A stretch of 41,990 bases of DNA from an uncultured Prevotellaceae bacterium (GTDB lineage Bacteria > Bacteroidota > Bacteroidia > Bacteroidales > Muribaculaceae): positions 1 through 41,990 of the forward strand of contig ONIL01000030.1 in the NCBI GenBank assembly GCA_900317835.1, given 5' to 3'. Below are positions 25,303-34,029 of the stretch, piece by piece. Within the stretch, counting starts at the first letter, position 1, and the number at the start of each line of letters is the position of its first letter. A program made the translations under genes and the position numbers. The notes beneath the pieces were generated by a model. The model was not told the origin of the DNA. It saw only the letters and a program-made list of their open reading frames with translations, and searched no databases.

Positions 25303-26505
25303 TTAGTTATTATTGTTGTCAGTGTCAAGCGTGCTGATGACGGTATCAAGTTGTGAACGAGCATCAGAAATCTCGTGATTTTTTGATCCGATTTGCTTCA
25401 TATAGCTAATCCAACCCTGGAAAAAGCTATTGAGATCTTTCTTAATGCCATTTGTGTCATAGACAAATTCGTTGGCTATTTTTGCATTTAGAGCTGCTAT
25501 TTCCTTCTTGAGAGAGTCAATTTTGTTCTCGTTTTGGTTGATGGCTTGCTGTTCTTGATCAATCTGCTTGTTGAGATCATCAATAGATTTCTTGCATTCC
25601 TTGATGGTGGTTGCCCCTATTTTCATCTCGGCGAAAGAATCCATGGTGAAATCAAAGACAAGGCCCCAAATTACATAAGCGATGAAGCCAGCAAAGATGA
25701 TGATCCAGAAGTTGGGGCTCTCAAAAGCCATTGACATCGTGTAGTTAAGGGCCTCCAATGTAGGGTTGTACATCTTCTCGGAAATCTCGAATGCCAATAG
25801 GGCATCGAAGATGAAGGTGATGATATAAAGTACACCGATCTTGATATAACGGCTCGCTCCTTGATTCTGGGTAAAGCGATGGAGAAGGAAGCCCAGTCCC
25901 AAGAAAATCACCGGCATGAGCAGCACAAACAAGAATTGCCCAATTGAGGTGTTCCAGGCATCACCAAAAGCCTTCGGGTAAAAAATCGCATTACCTATCG
26001 CCATGTCATTGTCTGGGCGGAAGAATGCCGAATAGCTGGCTGAGCTGTAGAACACGAACAGGTAAATGCCCAAGAAGAAATTAATCACGACACCGATGGC
26101 GAAATAGACCTTGGCAAGGGGGTTACCACCTTTCTTCGCTTCGGCAATCTTTTCTTTGAATTCATGAATGGAATCCTTCAAATCATTGATTTTGCTCTGA
26201 TGTACGGGAATCTTCTTGCTAATTGACTCAATGTCATTTTCAAGAGACATCTTTTGGGCCTTTAGCTGAGTTTTGTACTTCTCCTGCGTAGCCGCGTCTT
26301 GAGCCTGAATCATTTTGGAGTTTTGCACAAGAGCGTTCAGTGCAGGCGCCAAAGCCTCAGGAGAAGCTTCGCATCTGCCGGCCAAACGCATACCAAGCTG
26401 CTCGAGTTCTTCCCCAGAACTTTTCTTTCCATCGATTGCTTCAATAAGGGACTTTCGTACTGAATCAGCATCGAGAGGCCTGTTGTTTGGGTTACCGTTA
26501 GTCAT
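25303..26505 (-). CDS. Polytopic membrane protein with flanking coiled coils, sigma-regulon member
   Basis: 400 aa from ATG 26505. This start is chosen because the shared promoter ends at 26547, making the upstream ATG at 26544 leaderless. The N-terminal soluble part includes a coiled coil (about 70-125, KAQKMSLENDIESISKKI). Four hydrophobic helices follow (about 130-155, 185-205, 220-240 and 265-290). A second coiled coil (about 305-345, IDDLNKQIDQEQQAINQNEN) precedes a helical tail. I recognise no enzyme motif. It is the first gene of a two-gene operon with the VWA-like lipoprotein, a pairing that suggests a membrane scaffold or sensor. Confidence 0.75.
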   Translation of the reverse strand: MTNGNPNNRPLDADSVRKSLIEAIDGKKSSGEELEQLGMRLAGRCEASPEALAPALNALVQNSKMIQAQDAATQEKYKTQLKAQKMSLENDIESISKKIPVHQSKINDLKDSIHEFKEKIAEAKKGGNPLAKVYFAIGVVINFFLGIYLFVFYSSASYSAFFRPDNDMAIGNAIFYPKAFGDAWNTSIGQFLFVLLMPVIFLGLGFLLHRFTQNQGASRYIKIGVLYIITFIFDALLAFEISEKMYNPTLEALNYTMSMAFESPNFWIIIFAGFIAYVIWGLVFDFTMDSFAEMKIGATTIKECKKSIDDLNKQIDQEQQAINQNENKIDSLKKEIAALNAKIANEFVYDTNGIKKDLNSFFQGWISYMKQIGSKNHEISDARSQLDTVISTLDTDNNNN

Positions 26506-26546
26506 TTTCGTTTGTTTTTTAGTTGTTATTAATTGTTTGTTCATCC

Positions 26547-26576
26547 CTTTATACTACAAGTCAAAAAATGTAAACA
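26547..26576 (-). promoter_or_regulatory. Shared regulon promoter element (coiled-coil/VWA operon)
   Basis: Minus-strand TGTTTACATT (26567-26576), 11 nt, AGTATAAAG (26547-26555), 41 nt before the chosen start. Divergent from the copy at 26620. Confidence 0.8.
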
Positions 26577-26619
26577 TGAAACAGAAGATTTTTTTGATGC
26601 TTAGAAAAATACGACTTGA

Positions 26620-26649
26620 TGTTTACATTCTGCCAACAATGGTATTAAG
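26620..26649 (+). promoter_or_regulatory. Shared regulon promoter element (lipoprotein/DUF3298 operon)
   Basis: TGTTTACATT (26620-26629), 11 nt, GGTATTAAG (26641-26649), 51 nt before the start codon. Confidence 0.8.
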
Positions 26650-26700
26650 GGATAAAATGGTAGTTATCAAATCAAATATTAATTATAAAAATCAACGATT

Positions 26701-27498
26701 ATGAAGAAGATCATTATTTTATTATTGGGCATATGCTCCCTGTTGTTTGTCGCTTTGTCCTGTGGAGATAACAAAGCAAAGATTGAGTTAAAGAAGCGTG
26801 TTTCAAATATCAACAAGAGGTGCCCTGAAAAGTACGACTACTTCACCTGTGTTGGTGTCAAGATTCATGATGGAAATATGGTAGAGGATTATGTCTATGA
26901 TGATGAGCAACTCAATCTCAATCATTTGAAAGATGAATCAGAGACGGGCAAGAGGCTCGCAGGAGCTTCCTTTCTTAGTGCAGATGAAGAACTGAGCGGA
27001 TTGTTGTTGCGATCGGGCTATGGATATACAGCCAATTATAAATGTTTAAAAACAGGTGTAACAACGACATTCCACCTGAGTAACGATGAAATCAAAGTAA
27101 TAAAAGAGCATCCGGCATCTAAAAGTGATCTATTGGATTGGCAAATTCAAATCACAAACTCAGCACTTCCTCAGCAGATTGATGTCGGCACTACGCTCGT
27201 TTCTTTAAATAGACAGGGTGATATTGTCTCATACATTTATGAGATTGATGACGAGGTAGTGGAAATGTCGTTATTGAAGGATTACCTTGATGAAGCAAAA
27301 GCTGATTTCATTCAAGAGTTAGAACAGGAGTTGGCAACACCTACTTCTCTCGTAAAACGGTTCACTACATTAGTTTGCCAGACCAACAAGAGTCTTCGAT
27401 ATGTTTATCGGGGTAAAACCACAGGTGAAGAGTTGGCTATCGAACTCTCTAATGCAGAGCTACGAAACATTTCTCATGACTATATCGAGGAGGAATAA
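26701..27498 (+). CDS. Lipoprotein with internal repeat, sigma-regulon member
   Basis: A 265-aa lipoprotein: signal peptide MKKIIILLLGICSLLF and lipobox VALSC (Cys21). The mature part seems to be two copies of one beta-rich unit of about 110 residues. ANYKCLKTGVTTTFHLSNDE in the first half resembles RYVYRGKTTGEELAIELSNAE in the second in position and pattern. I do not know the family. It is 5 nt upstream of the DUF3298-type gene, so the two are made together from the regulon promoter. Confidence 0.75.
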   Translation: MKKIIILLLGICSLLFVALSCGDNKAKIELKKRVSNINKRCPEKYDYFTCVGVKIHDGNMVEDYVYDDEQLNLNHLKDESETGKRLAGASFLSADEELSGLLLRSGYGYTANYKCLKTGVTTTFHLSNDEIKVIKEHPASKSDLLDWQIQITNSALPQQIDVGTTLVSLNRQGDIVSYIYEIDDEVVEMSLLKDYLDEAKADFIQELEQELATPTSLVKRFTTLVCQTNKSLRYVYRGKTTGEELAIELSNAELRNISHDYIEEE

Positions 27499-27503
27499 GA
27501 GAT

Positions 27504-28751
27504 ATGAGTACTCGACACTATATTTCGACGATGGTCATCACGGGGTTGGTGACCGTCGTCCTGTGTGGAATCAAAGCAAGCGATAAACCGCAGGTTGTCA
27601 ATGAAGGCTTCTCGGGTGAACTGGACTCGGCTTGGGTGGCTGATCCGTTTGATAGCATCTATGCCCAAGCGATTGTTCCGCAACTATTGGACCGCATCTT
27701 GACTGACGGCGACTGGTTTCCAGACACTCTATGCACAGTCAAGGGTATGCCCGTCTTCATTGCGTGGGACGGGGCGGACCGTTCAGTGATTTATTCTCAG
27801 GGCAGGGTGCTGGCCGATGATCCGGCTATGTTTTATGCCGACAATGACTTGGGGCCATTTACTAAAATCATCCAAGTTGGAGACAAGAAACTGACCGTTG
27901 ATTTCTCAGATACAGCTAGCGTCAACAAACTGACACGACTGAGCACGACGGTCTTACTTGGATTCAAGCGCTGTCGCATGAGGTGTCAGAAAGACATCAC
28001 TGATAAAATAAGTGTTGTTAGTGACTTTGAGGTGGATGTGCCTACGGGCTCGGTACCCAATGCCCATAATCTGAACCGTTGGCTCAACGATATCGCCCTT
28101 GCGACCATCAGCGGGCCTGATACGCTCTTGGTATCACCTCATTTTGCCGCTTACTACTGGAAGAACCGCAGCAAGTACCAGGGCTCCATTGATAACCGTG
28201 TTGCCGTATATGACTATCTTGCCAACGATTTCATTAATGAAGCAAAACCGCATATTGAGAATGACGGCGACTGGTGGGAACGGCGATACTACTCAAACCT
28301 CAGCTTGAGGGCGAAGTACTCCAACGGCAGATTTGTAACCTATCAGATGGCAACAAATATGACCCTCAATGGAGCCCATGGTTATTACACGGTTCAGATG
28401 GTTTCTTATGACCCCGTCCATAGTCGGCCGATTGACTGGAATTACATCTTCAAACCTGGTAGCGTTGGGCAGATTGTGAAACTTTTGGAGCGCATTGCCG
28501 AGGCCGACCCGGAATATATGGATTGGAATGCCAGCATATATCGATATACCTACCACAAAGACGAAGAATGGTACGATGCAGAAGAGTATTTCCTGCCAAA
28601 CCCCGCGCTGACTGACGAAGGCGTGGTGTTTTCCTACCAGCCCTACGAGATTGCCTGCTTCGCTGCCGGCATGTACCATTTCACTATTCCCTACAACCGA
28701 GTGGGGGATTTTCTCACCGATGAGACCAAATGGTGCATCGGCATGGAGTAG
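27504..28751 (+). CDS. Exported protein with DUF3298 (RsiV-like) C-terminal domain
   Basis: A 415-aa protein with a hydrophobic N-terminus (MSTRHYISTMVITGLVTVVL) acting as signal or anchor. The C-terminal 190 residues match the DUF3298 pattern: NLSLRAKYSNGRFVTYQM, then NGAHGYYTVQMVSYD, and near the end EGVVFSYQPYEIACFAAGM followed by FTIPYNRVGDFL. In Bacillus RsiV, an anti-sigma factor, this domain binds lysozyme and triggers proteolysis. Here it is not fused to a visible anti-sigma domain. It is the second gene of a regulon operon. A role in sensing or neutralising a wall-active host factor is a guess. Confidence 0.78.
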   Translation: MSTRHYISTMVITGLVTVVLCGIKASDKPQVVNEGFSGELDSAWVADPFDSIYAQAIVPQLLDRILTDGDWFPDTLCTVKGMPVFIAWDGADRSVIYSQGRVLADDPAMFYADNDLGPFTKIIQVGDKKLTVDFSDTASVNKLTRLSTTVLLGFKRCRMRCQKDITDKISVVSDFEVDVPTGSVPNAHNLNRWLNDIALATISGPDTLLVSPHFAAYYWKNRSKYQGSIDNRVAVYDYLANDFINEAKPHIENDGDWWERRYYSNLSLRAKYSNGRFVTYQMATNMTLNGAHGYYTVQMVSYDPVHSRPIDWNYIFKPGSVGQIVKLLERIAEADPEYMDWNASIYRYTYHKDEEWYDAEEYFLPNPALTDEGVVFSYQPYEIACFAAGMYHFTIPYNRVGDFLTDETKWCIGME

Positions 28752-28777
28752 AAGCTGGACATAAACTCGGCTAATGG

Positions 28778-31700
28778 TTAGTCAAGAGCATCCAAAAGAA
28801 TGAAGGCCGCCCAATCATGTGGATCAGGGTACTTCTCTTTAACTATAGATTGGGCATTACGTAGGGCAGCAGTCTTGGTCATGCCTGATGTCCAGCCTCG
28901 ATAGAACTCAGTCATGAATAAATGGGTGACCTCGTCATAAACCTCCCATAAACTCATAAGGATAGACTGAGCACCAGCTTTTTTGAAACCACGCTGTAAG
29001 CCGAATACGCCTTCTCCATCAACAACGTCACCGAGAGCCGTTTGGCATGCGCTCAATACGACTAGATCTAATCCGCGAAGGTCCATTTGGGCGATCTCAA
29101 GAGCATTGAGGATTCCATCATCTTGTCCTGCAGAAGGTTTGCTTTTATCGGGAAGGGTATCACAAATAGCTAGTTTTGCCCCTGCGAAGCATAACCAACA
29201 GCGAAGCAATGATAGGTCTTCGTAATGTATGGGTCTACCATTACCAATGAGCATACTTTGTAGATGGCCATTGAGATTCTCTACTTCTTCGTCACTATGG
29301 TAGCATCCATGTGTGGATATATGAATTAAGGATTTGCGTTGACCCGATAGAGCTTTGAATGATTCCTCACTTGCCTGGCTGCCAGATAAGGGATTGCAAG
29401 CCGCACCGACGCTATCTAGCATAGCTTTTATTTCTTTTATTTCTTCATAAGAGCCAGTAAGAGGACCAAAATCATAACGTAGTTTCGATTTGTAGTCAAA
29501 TTGTCCCCGATGTCGACTAGGTACAGCATTCATTGCAATATAGTCCTTAACGTATGTTGGCGCTGAGGATTCGATTGAGTCATAAGTTGCATCATATTTA
29601 ATACCTCCAAAAATTGTGGCAGTAGTAGCACTGCCAATGGGTTGAGCAGGCTGATGTGTCACTAACTCTCGGGTAGAGGATAGCCTATGGCAATCTTTTC
29701 CCTCCATGCTTGGTAAATACTCAATGCCAATGCTATGAAGCATCCCAGTAGCAGAGAAATAGACATTGGATTTGTCTTTTAATCGGTTGGAAATCGGCTC
29801 CCATACCAATGAGTCGGTAGAGAAATTCTGATATGAGTAATCACTTCCTTCTGCTTCTTTCAACTGTGATTCTGTAAACAAAGATGTCAATATTGGTTCA
29901 GTATCAGTCTTACAAAGAGTAAGCGCTACGTAAGCTGTCTCTTTATTTTTTTCACGGTAAGAAAGAAACTCAATGGCGATATCGTTATCTCCCAGCTTGT
30001 TTTGGACATCTCTCCATGTGATGCTCAAATTTCGAGTATAGTCACCAAAAGCCTTGACGCGAGATGTCAACTGACGTTCTAAGTTTGCCGATATGAGTTC
30101 GAGCGAATCGCAATTAAGAGTTCGCTCTAGGAAAGGCTTTAAATACTGAATATTTAGTAATTGTTGGTTTTTACGGAGTTCAGAATAGAGCTGAATTGCT
30201 TCAGTATCACCACTTTCATGAATCAGTTTGGCCATCTCCATTTCGGTAGACAGAAGCAGACCCTTAGCAAAAAGTGCTGTATTGTCGTATAGTATTGAAG
30301 CTGCATCACTTATTCCAGAATGAACAAGTGATCTCGGAATCCAGGAATTAAAGGCATAACTATAGTTGTCCCAATATAAAAAGCGTTCGTTCGCTGTCAA
30401 TCCAGAAAAAGTTCTTAAAACATTTTTACGGATAATAGTCATATATTCGTTTAATAGAGGCACCGTTTCCAAATAATCTCCTTGCTCATAATAGTAATCA
30501 GCAAGATTGCTCAAAGATTTAGCATAATCAGGATGCTCTTGCCCACATGCTATTTTGGAAACTTGTTTTGCTTTTGTGCCTAACTCTACAGCCTTATTAT
30601 TGTCTCCTAGATTAGAGTAGCATTGTGCTAGATTATTCAAGGTCAAAGCATATTCAGAGTGCTCTTCTCCAAGTAGTCCCTTTTGGATTTTCAATGCTTT
30701 GTTAAGCAGTTCGATAGCTTTTTTATAATTGCCTTGATGGATATATTCGCCAGCAAGATTATCTAAAGCTAGTGCATAAAGTGGATGATTCTCTCCAAAT
30801 GCCTTCTTGCGAATTTTCAAAACCTGATTTTCAAGTTCAATTGCTCTTTTGTGATTACCAAGGGCAGAGTATAGTCCTGCTAGATTGTTCAATGAAGTGG
30901 CATAATCAGGATGTTGCTCACCAAGAATTCTTCTTTGGATATCTAGTGCTTGGTTTCCATAATCACTCGTTTTAACATAATCGCCAATATAGAAATAATA
31001 ATATGCCAGGTTATTTAATGAATTAGCAAAATCAATATGATTTTTGCCTAATACTGTCTTTCGAATTTCTAACGCTTTTGTTGTTAGTTCTATAGCTTTT
31101 GTGTGGTCGCCAAGTGCAGAGTAGTAACTTGCTAGGTTGTTTAATGTACCAGCATACTCCGAATTCTCTTGTCCTATAGCTTTTTGGTATATATTCAATG
31201 CTTTTGAAGCGAGTTCAATGGCTTTATCATAGTCGTTAAAACAAGCATAATCGTATGCCAGGTTGCTCAATGTTGTGGCGTAATCAGGATGGTCCGTTCC
31301 TAATGATTTCTGCCGGATATTCAAGACTTGAGTTTCAAGTTGAATCGATTTTTCATAGTTACCAAGGCATGAGTAATAATGCGCAATGTTGCTAAGCGAT
31401 TTGGCATATTCAGGATGTAGATCTCCTAAAAACTTTTGACGAATGTTTAACGCTTCAGTTCCATATTGAATTGCTTTCGAATAGTTTCCAAGAGCAGAAT
31501 GATAAGTTGCAAGGTTGTTTAATGATGTTGCACAGCTTGGATGATTATCCCCTAATACATTCTTGCGTATTTCTAATGCCTGTGTAGCGAATGTAATAGC
31601 TGAATTATAGTCACCCAGATTGGCATAACACCCAGCAAGGTTACTAAGCGAAGTTGCATAACTAAGACGCCCTTCACCGGTAGTATTATTTTGAACCTCT

Positions 31701-33865
31701 ATTGCCTGAGTGCAAAGTTCAATCGATTTTTGATAATTTCCAAGATAGGAATAATAAATTGCAAGGTTATTCAATGAAAAGGCATAATCCGGATGGTTCT
31801 CCCCCAATACCTCTTTCCTGATCTCCATTGCTTGGTTTTCTAATTCAATGGCTTGTGAATATTTTCCGAGATCAGCATAATACCCTGCCAGGTTGCTCAG
31901 CGAAACAGCATAACTAGGGTGCTTTTCACCCAAAAGTCTTTTTTTGATTTCCAAGGCTTGGGTAGCAAGTTCTTTGGCTTTCTCATAGTTGCCAGATTCT
32001 GAATAAAATGAGGCGAGGTTACTTATTGTATTTGCATAAAGAGGATGATCTTCTCCTAATATACGCCTATCTAACTCCAAAACTTTTGTTCCTAATTCAA
32101 TGGCTTTAGAATAATCTCCAAGTTTAGAGTAATAACTAGCTAGATTGTTTATTGATGTGGCATAAAGAGGATGTTCTTCTCCGAATACTATCTTTCGGAT
32201 TTCTAAAGCTTGAGTCGCAAGTTCTATAGCTTTTGTATAATCGCCTAGCTCTGAATAATAACCTGCTAGATTGTCTAGTGTTGTAGCATAACTGGGATGA
32301 AATTCACCTTGTTTCTTCTTCTGAATCTCTAACGCCTGAATTGCATATTTTACGGCCATTTCATAGTTGCCCATGTGAGAATAATAAAAACCGAGATTGC
32401 TTAAAGAAGTTACATAATCAGAATGCTCCCCACCCAAGACTTTTCTACGAATATCCAAAGCATGACTTCCAAGTTCAATTGCTTTTGAATTGTTTCCAAT
32501 TGCGGAATAATACCCCGCAAGGTTGTCTAAAGAGGTAGCATAATTTGGGTTATTATCTCCAAAAAAATAGTTATTGATTTCCAGAGCTTTAGTTCCTAAT
32601 TCAATAGCTTTTGTATAGTTCCCGAGATTTGAGTAATAGCCTGCAAGGTTGTCTAAAGAAACAGCATAATCTGGATGTAAATCTCCAAATTGTTTTTTCT
32701 TGATCTCCAAAGCCTGTGTTGTAAGTTCAATTGCTTTTTTATCATTACCAAGATAAGAATAACAACTTGCAAGATTGTTGAGTAACACTGCATAGTTGGG
32801 ATGGTTCTCGCTTAAAACTGTCTGATGTATTTTTAAGGCTTGGGTGCCAAGGTCAAGAGCCTTCGCATAATCGCCATATTTTGTATAATAACTCGTAAGA
32901 TTGCTTAGAGATAAGGCGAAATCTGGATGATTCTCCCCAAGTATCGTCCGTTGTGTTTCTAAAGCTTGAGTCCCGAGTTCTATAGCTTTCTCATAGTTAC
33001 CAGACTCAAAATAAAAAGAAGCGAGGTTGCTCAATGTTGTCAAATAAAGAGGATGTGTTTCGCCTAGAACTTTTTTGCGTATATCAAGAGCCTGAGTACA
33101 GAGCTCAATGGCAGTATCGTGGTCGCCTAAATTAGAATAACAGCAGGCAAGGTTGTTTAACGAAGTAGCACAATCGGGGCTTTGCTCGCCTAGCGTGTTC
33201 TTACGGATTTCCCAAGCAAGATTTCCAAGTTCAATTGCTTTTTCATAGTTTCCAAGATTAGAATAGTATAGAGCTATCAGATTCAACGAAGAAGCATATT
33301 CGGGATGCATTTCGCCTAATTCATTACGTTGCAATTCTAAAACTTTAGTTTTGAATTCAATTGCTTTTTCATAGTTTCCAAGATTAGAATAATAAAGAGA
33401 TAATAGATTTAATGAAGTTCTATAATCCTCATCATCTACGCCCAAAACTCTTCTCTCTAATTCTAAAGCTTGCGTTTGAAGTTCGATAGCTTTCTCTTCA
33501 TTTCCAAGATGGTGATAATCCAATGCTAACTTTTCCAATGAGGATATATAATTGGGATGTTCTATTCCATAGATTTTTCGTTGTAATTCAACAGCGCGTG
33601 TTCCGTAGTAGATTGCCTCATTATAGTTCCCAAGTTGAGAATGGCATGTAGTCATAAAGGTTAATATTGCTGCGAAATCTTCATCTTCAATTGAAGCCTT
33701 TTCCATTTCTTCTACCAGATCAGTTCCAACGATAACTGCTTGCTCATAATTCCTATTATTAAAATAATCTAAGAATGTTGTGGCTTTAACCAAATCAAAG
33801 TTTTGAGCACAAATTCCAAAGGAAAAATTTATTGTAACTAATATGAATGCCAAAAAACGTTTCAT
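28778..33865 (-). CDS. Giant exported TPR-CHAT protease with 25 tandem TPR repeats
   Basis: 1695 aa from ATG 33865, which opens a signal peptide (MKRFLAFILVTINFSFGICAQ). Residues 77-1126 are 25 consecutive units of exactly 42 residues with the consensus LGNYxKAIELxTQALEIRK, then LGExHPxYATSLxNLA. A linker and a C-terminal CHAT domain (about 1370-1695) follow, with the dyad His1519 (ISTHGCYH) and Cys1607 (VLSACQTALGD). The last 90 residues are close to those of the paralogue at 21110. The long superhelix suggests recognition of a large or extended partner. Convergent with the DUF3298 gene (26-nt gap). Confidence 0.92.
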   Translation of the reverse strand: MKRFLAFILVTINFSFGICAQNFDLVKATTFLDYFNNRNYEQAVIVGTDLVEEMEKASIEDEDFAAILTFMTTCHSQLGNYNEAIYYGTRAVELQRKIYGIEHPNYISSLEKLALDYHHLGNEEKAIELQTQALELERRVLGVDDEDYRTSLNLLSLYYSNLGNYEKAIEFKTKVLELQRNELGEMHPEYASSLNLIALYYSNLGNYEKAIELGNLAWEIRKNTLGEQSPDCATSLNNLACCYSNLGDHDTAIELCTQALDIRKKVLGETHPLYLTTLSNLASFYFESGNYEKAIELGTQALETQRTILGENHPDFALSLSNLTSYYTKYGDYAKALDLGTQALKIHQTVLSENHPNYAVLLNNLASCYSYLGNDKKAIELTTQALEIKKKQFGDLHPDYAVSLDNLAGYYSNLGNYTKAIELGTKALEINNYFFGDNNPNYATSLDNLAGYYSAIGNNSKAIELGSHALDIRRKVLGGEHSDYVTSLSNLGFYYSHMGNYEMAVKYAIQALEIQKKKQGEFHPSYATTLDNLAGYYSELGDYTKAIELATQALEIRKIVFGEEHPLYATSINNLASYYSKLGDYSKAIELGTKVLELDRRILGEDHPLYANTISNLASFYSESGNYEKAKELATQALEIKKRLLGEKHPSYAVSLSNLAGYYADLGKYSQAIELENQAMEIRKEVLGENHPDYAFSLNNLAIYYSYLGNYQKSIELCTQAIEVQNNTTGEGRLSYATSLSNLAGCYANLGDYNSAITFATQALEIRKNVLGDNHPSCATSLNNLATYHSALGNYSKAIQYGTEALNIRQKFLGDLHPEYAKSLSNIAHYYSCLGNYEKSIQLETQVLNIRQKSLGTDHPDYATTLSNLAYDYACFNDYDKAIELASKALNIYQKAIGQENSEYAGTLNNLASYYSALGDHTKAIELTTKALEIRKTVLGKNHIDFANSLNNLAYYYFYIGDYVKTSDYGNQALDIQRRILGEQHPDYATSLNNLAGLYSALGNHKRAIELENQVLKIRKKAFGENHPLYALALDNLAGEYIHQGNYKKAIELLNKALKIQKGLLGEEHSEYALTLNNLAQCYSNLGDNNKAVELGTKAKQVSKIACGQEHPDYAKSLSNLADYYYEQGDYLETVPLLNEYMTIIRKNVLRTFSGLTANERFLYWDNYSYAFNSWIPRSLVHSGISDAASILYDNTALFAKGLLLSTEMEMAKLIHESGDTEAIQLYSELRKNQQLLNIQYLKPFLERTLNCDSLELISANLERQLTSRVKAFGDYTRNLSITWRDVQNKLGDNDIAIEFLSYREKNKETAYVALTLCKTDTEPILTSLFTESQLKEAEGSDYSYQNFSTDSLVWEPISNRLKDKSNVYFSATGMLHSIGIEYLPSMEGKDCHRLSSTRELVTHQPAQPIGSATTATIFGGIKYDATYDSIESSAPTYVKDYIAMNAVPSRHRGQFDYKSKLRYDFGPLTGSYEEIKEIKAMLDSVGAACNPLSGSQASEESFKALSGQRKSLIHISTHGCYHSDEEVENLNGHLQSMLIGNGRPIHYEDLSLLRCWLCFAGAKLAICDTLPDKSKPSAGQDDGILNALEIAQMDLRGLDLVVLSACQTALGDVVDGEGVFGLQRGFKKAGAQSILMSLWEVYDEVTHLFMTEFYRGWTSGMTKTAALRNAQSIVKEKYPDPHDWAAFILLDALD
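30488..33637 (-). repeat. Tandem 126-bp coding repeats (25 TPR units)
   Basis: Twenty-five units of 42 codons in perfect register inside the second CHAT gene, with no indels between units. Positions A8, L19, G27 and NLA are strongly conserved. The regular length suggests expansion by unequal recombination. Confidence 0.9.
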
Positions 33866-33937
33866 GTCAATATGGGTTATGTTATGGTAATTAAGGCCCA
33901 TGATTGTTCATGGGCCTCATGAACTACCGCAAAGGTA
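33866..33937 (-). promoter_or_regulatory. Promoter and conserved leader of the second TPR-CHAT gene
   Basis: Minus-strand TACCTTTG (33930-33937) lies in the same CTACC-GCAAA-GGTAG inverted repeat as for the first CHAT gene. The leader holds a perfect 9-bp hairpin, GGCCCATGA-TTGT-TCATGGGCC (33895-33916), overlapping an in-frame upstream ATG (33901). Confidence 0.65.
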
Positions 33938-34029
33938 GTTTTTTTTCAAGCAATTTCTAAAGTATCAGTATTATTTTTTCCTCGGACGAAATGAATTTCG
34001 TTAAGAGCATCGATTCAACTGATTTGAAA

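Noticed and set aside
30488-33637. Regular 126-bp periodicity that could suggest a satellite or CRISPR-like array
   Set aside because: It is an uninterrupted reading frame of 42-residue TPR units. There are no identical short repeats with unique spacers and no cas genes.
21110-33865. A type III-E CRISPR (Craspase) locus because of TPR-CHAT plus ECF sigma
   Set aside because: No Cas7-11-like gene and no CRISPR array, and both CHAT proteins have signal peptides. Only the regulatory logic is analogous.
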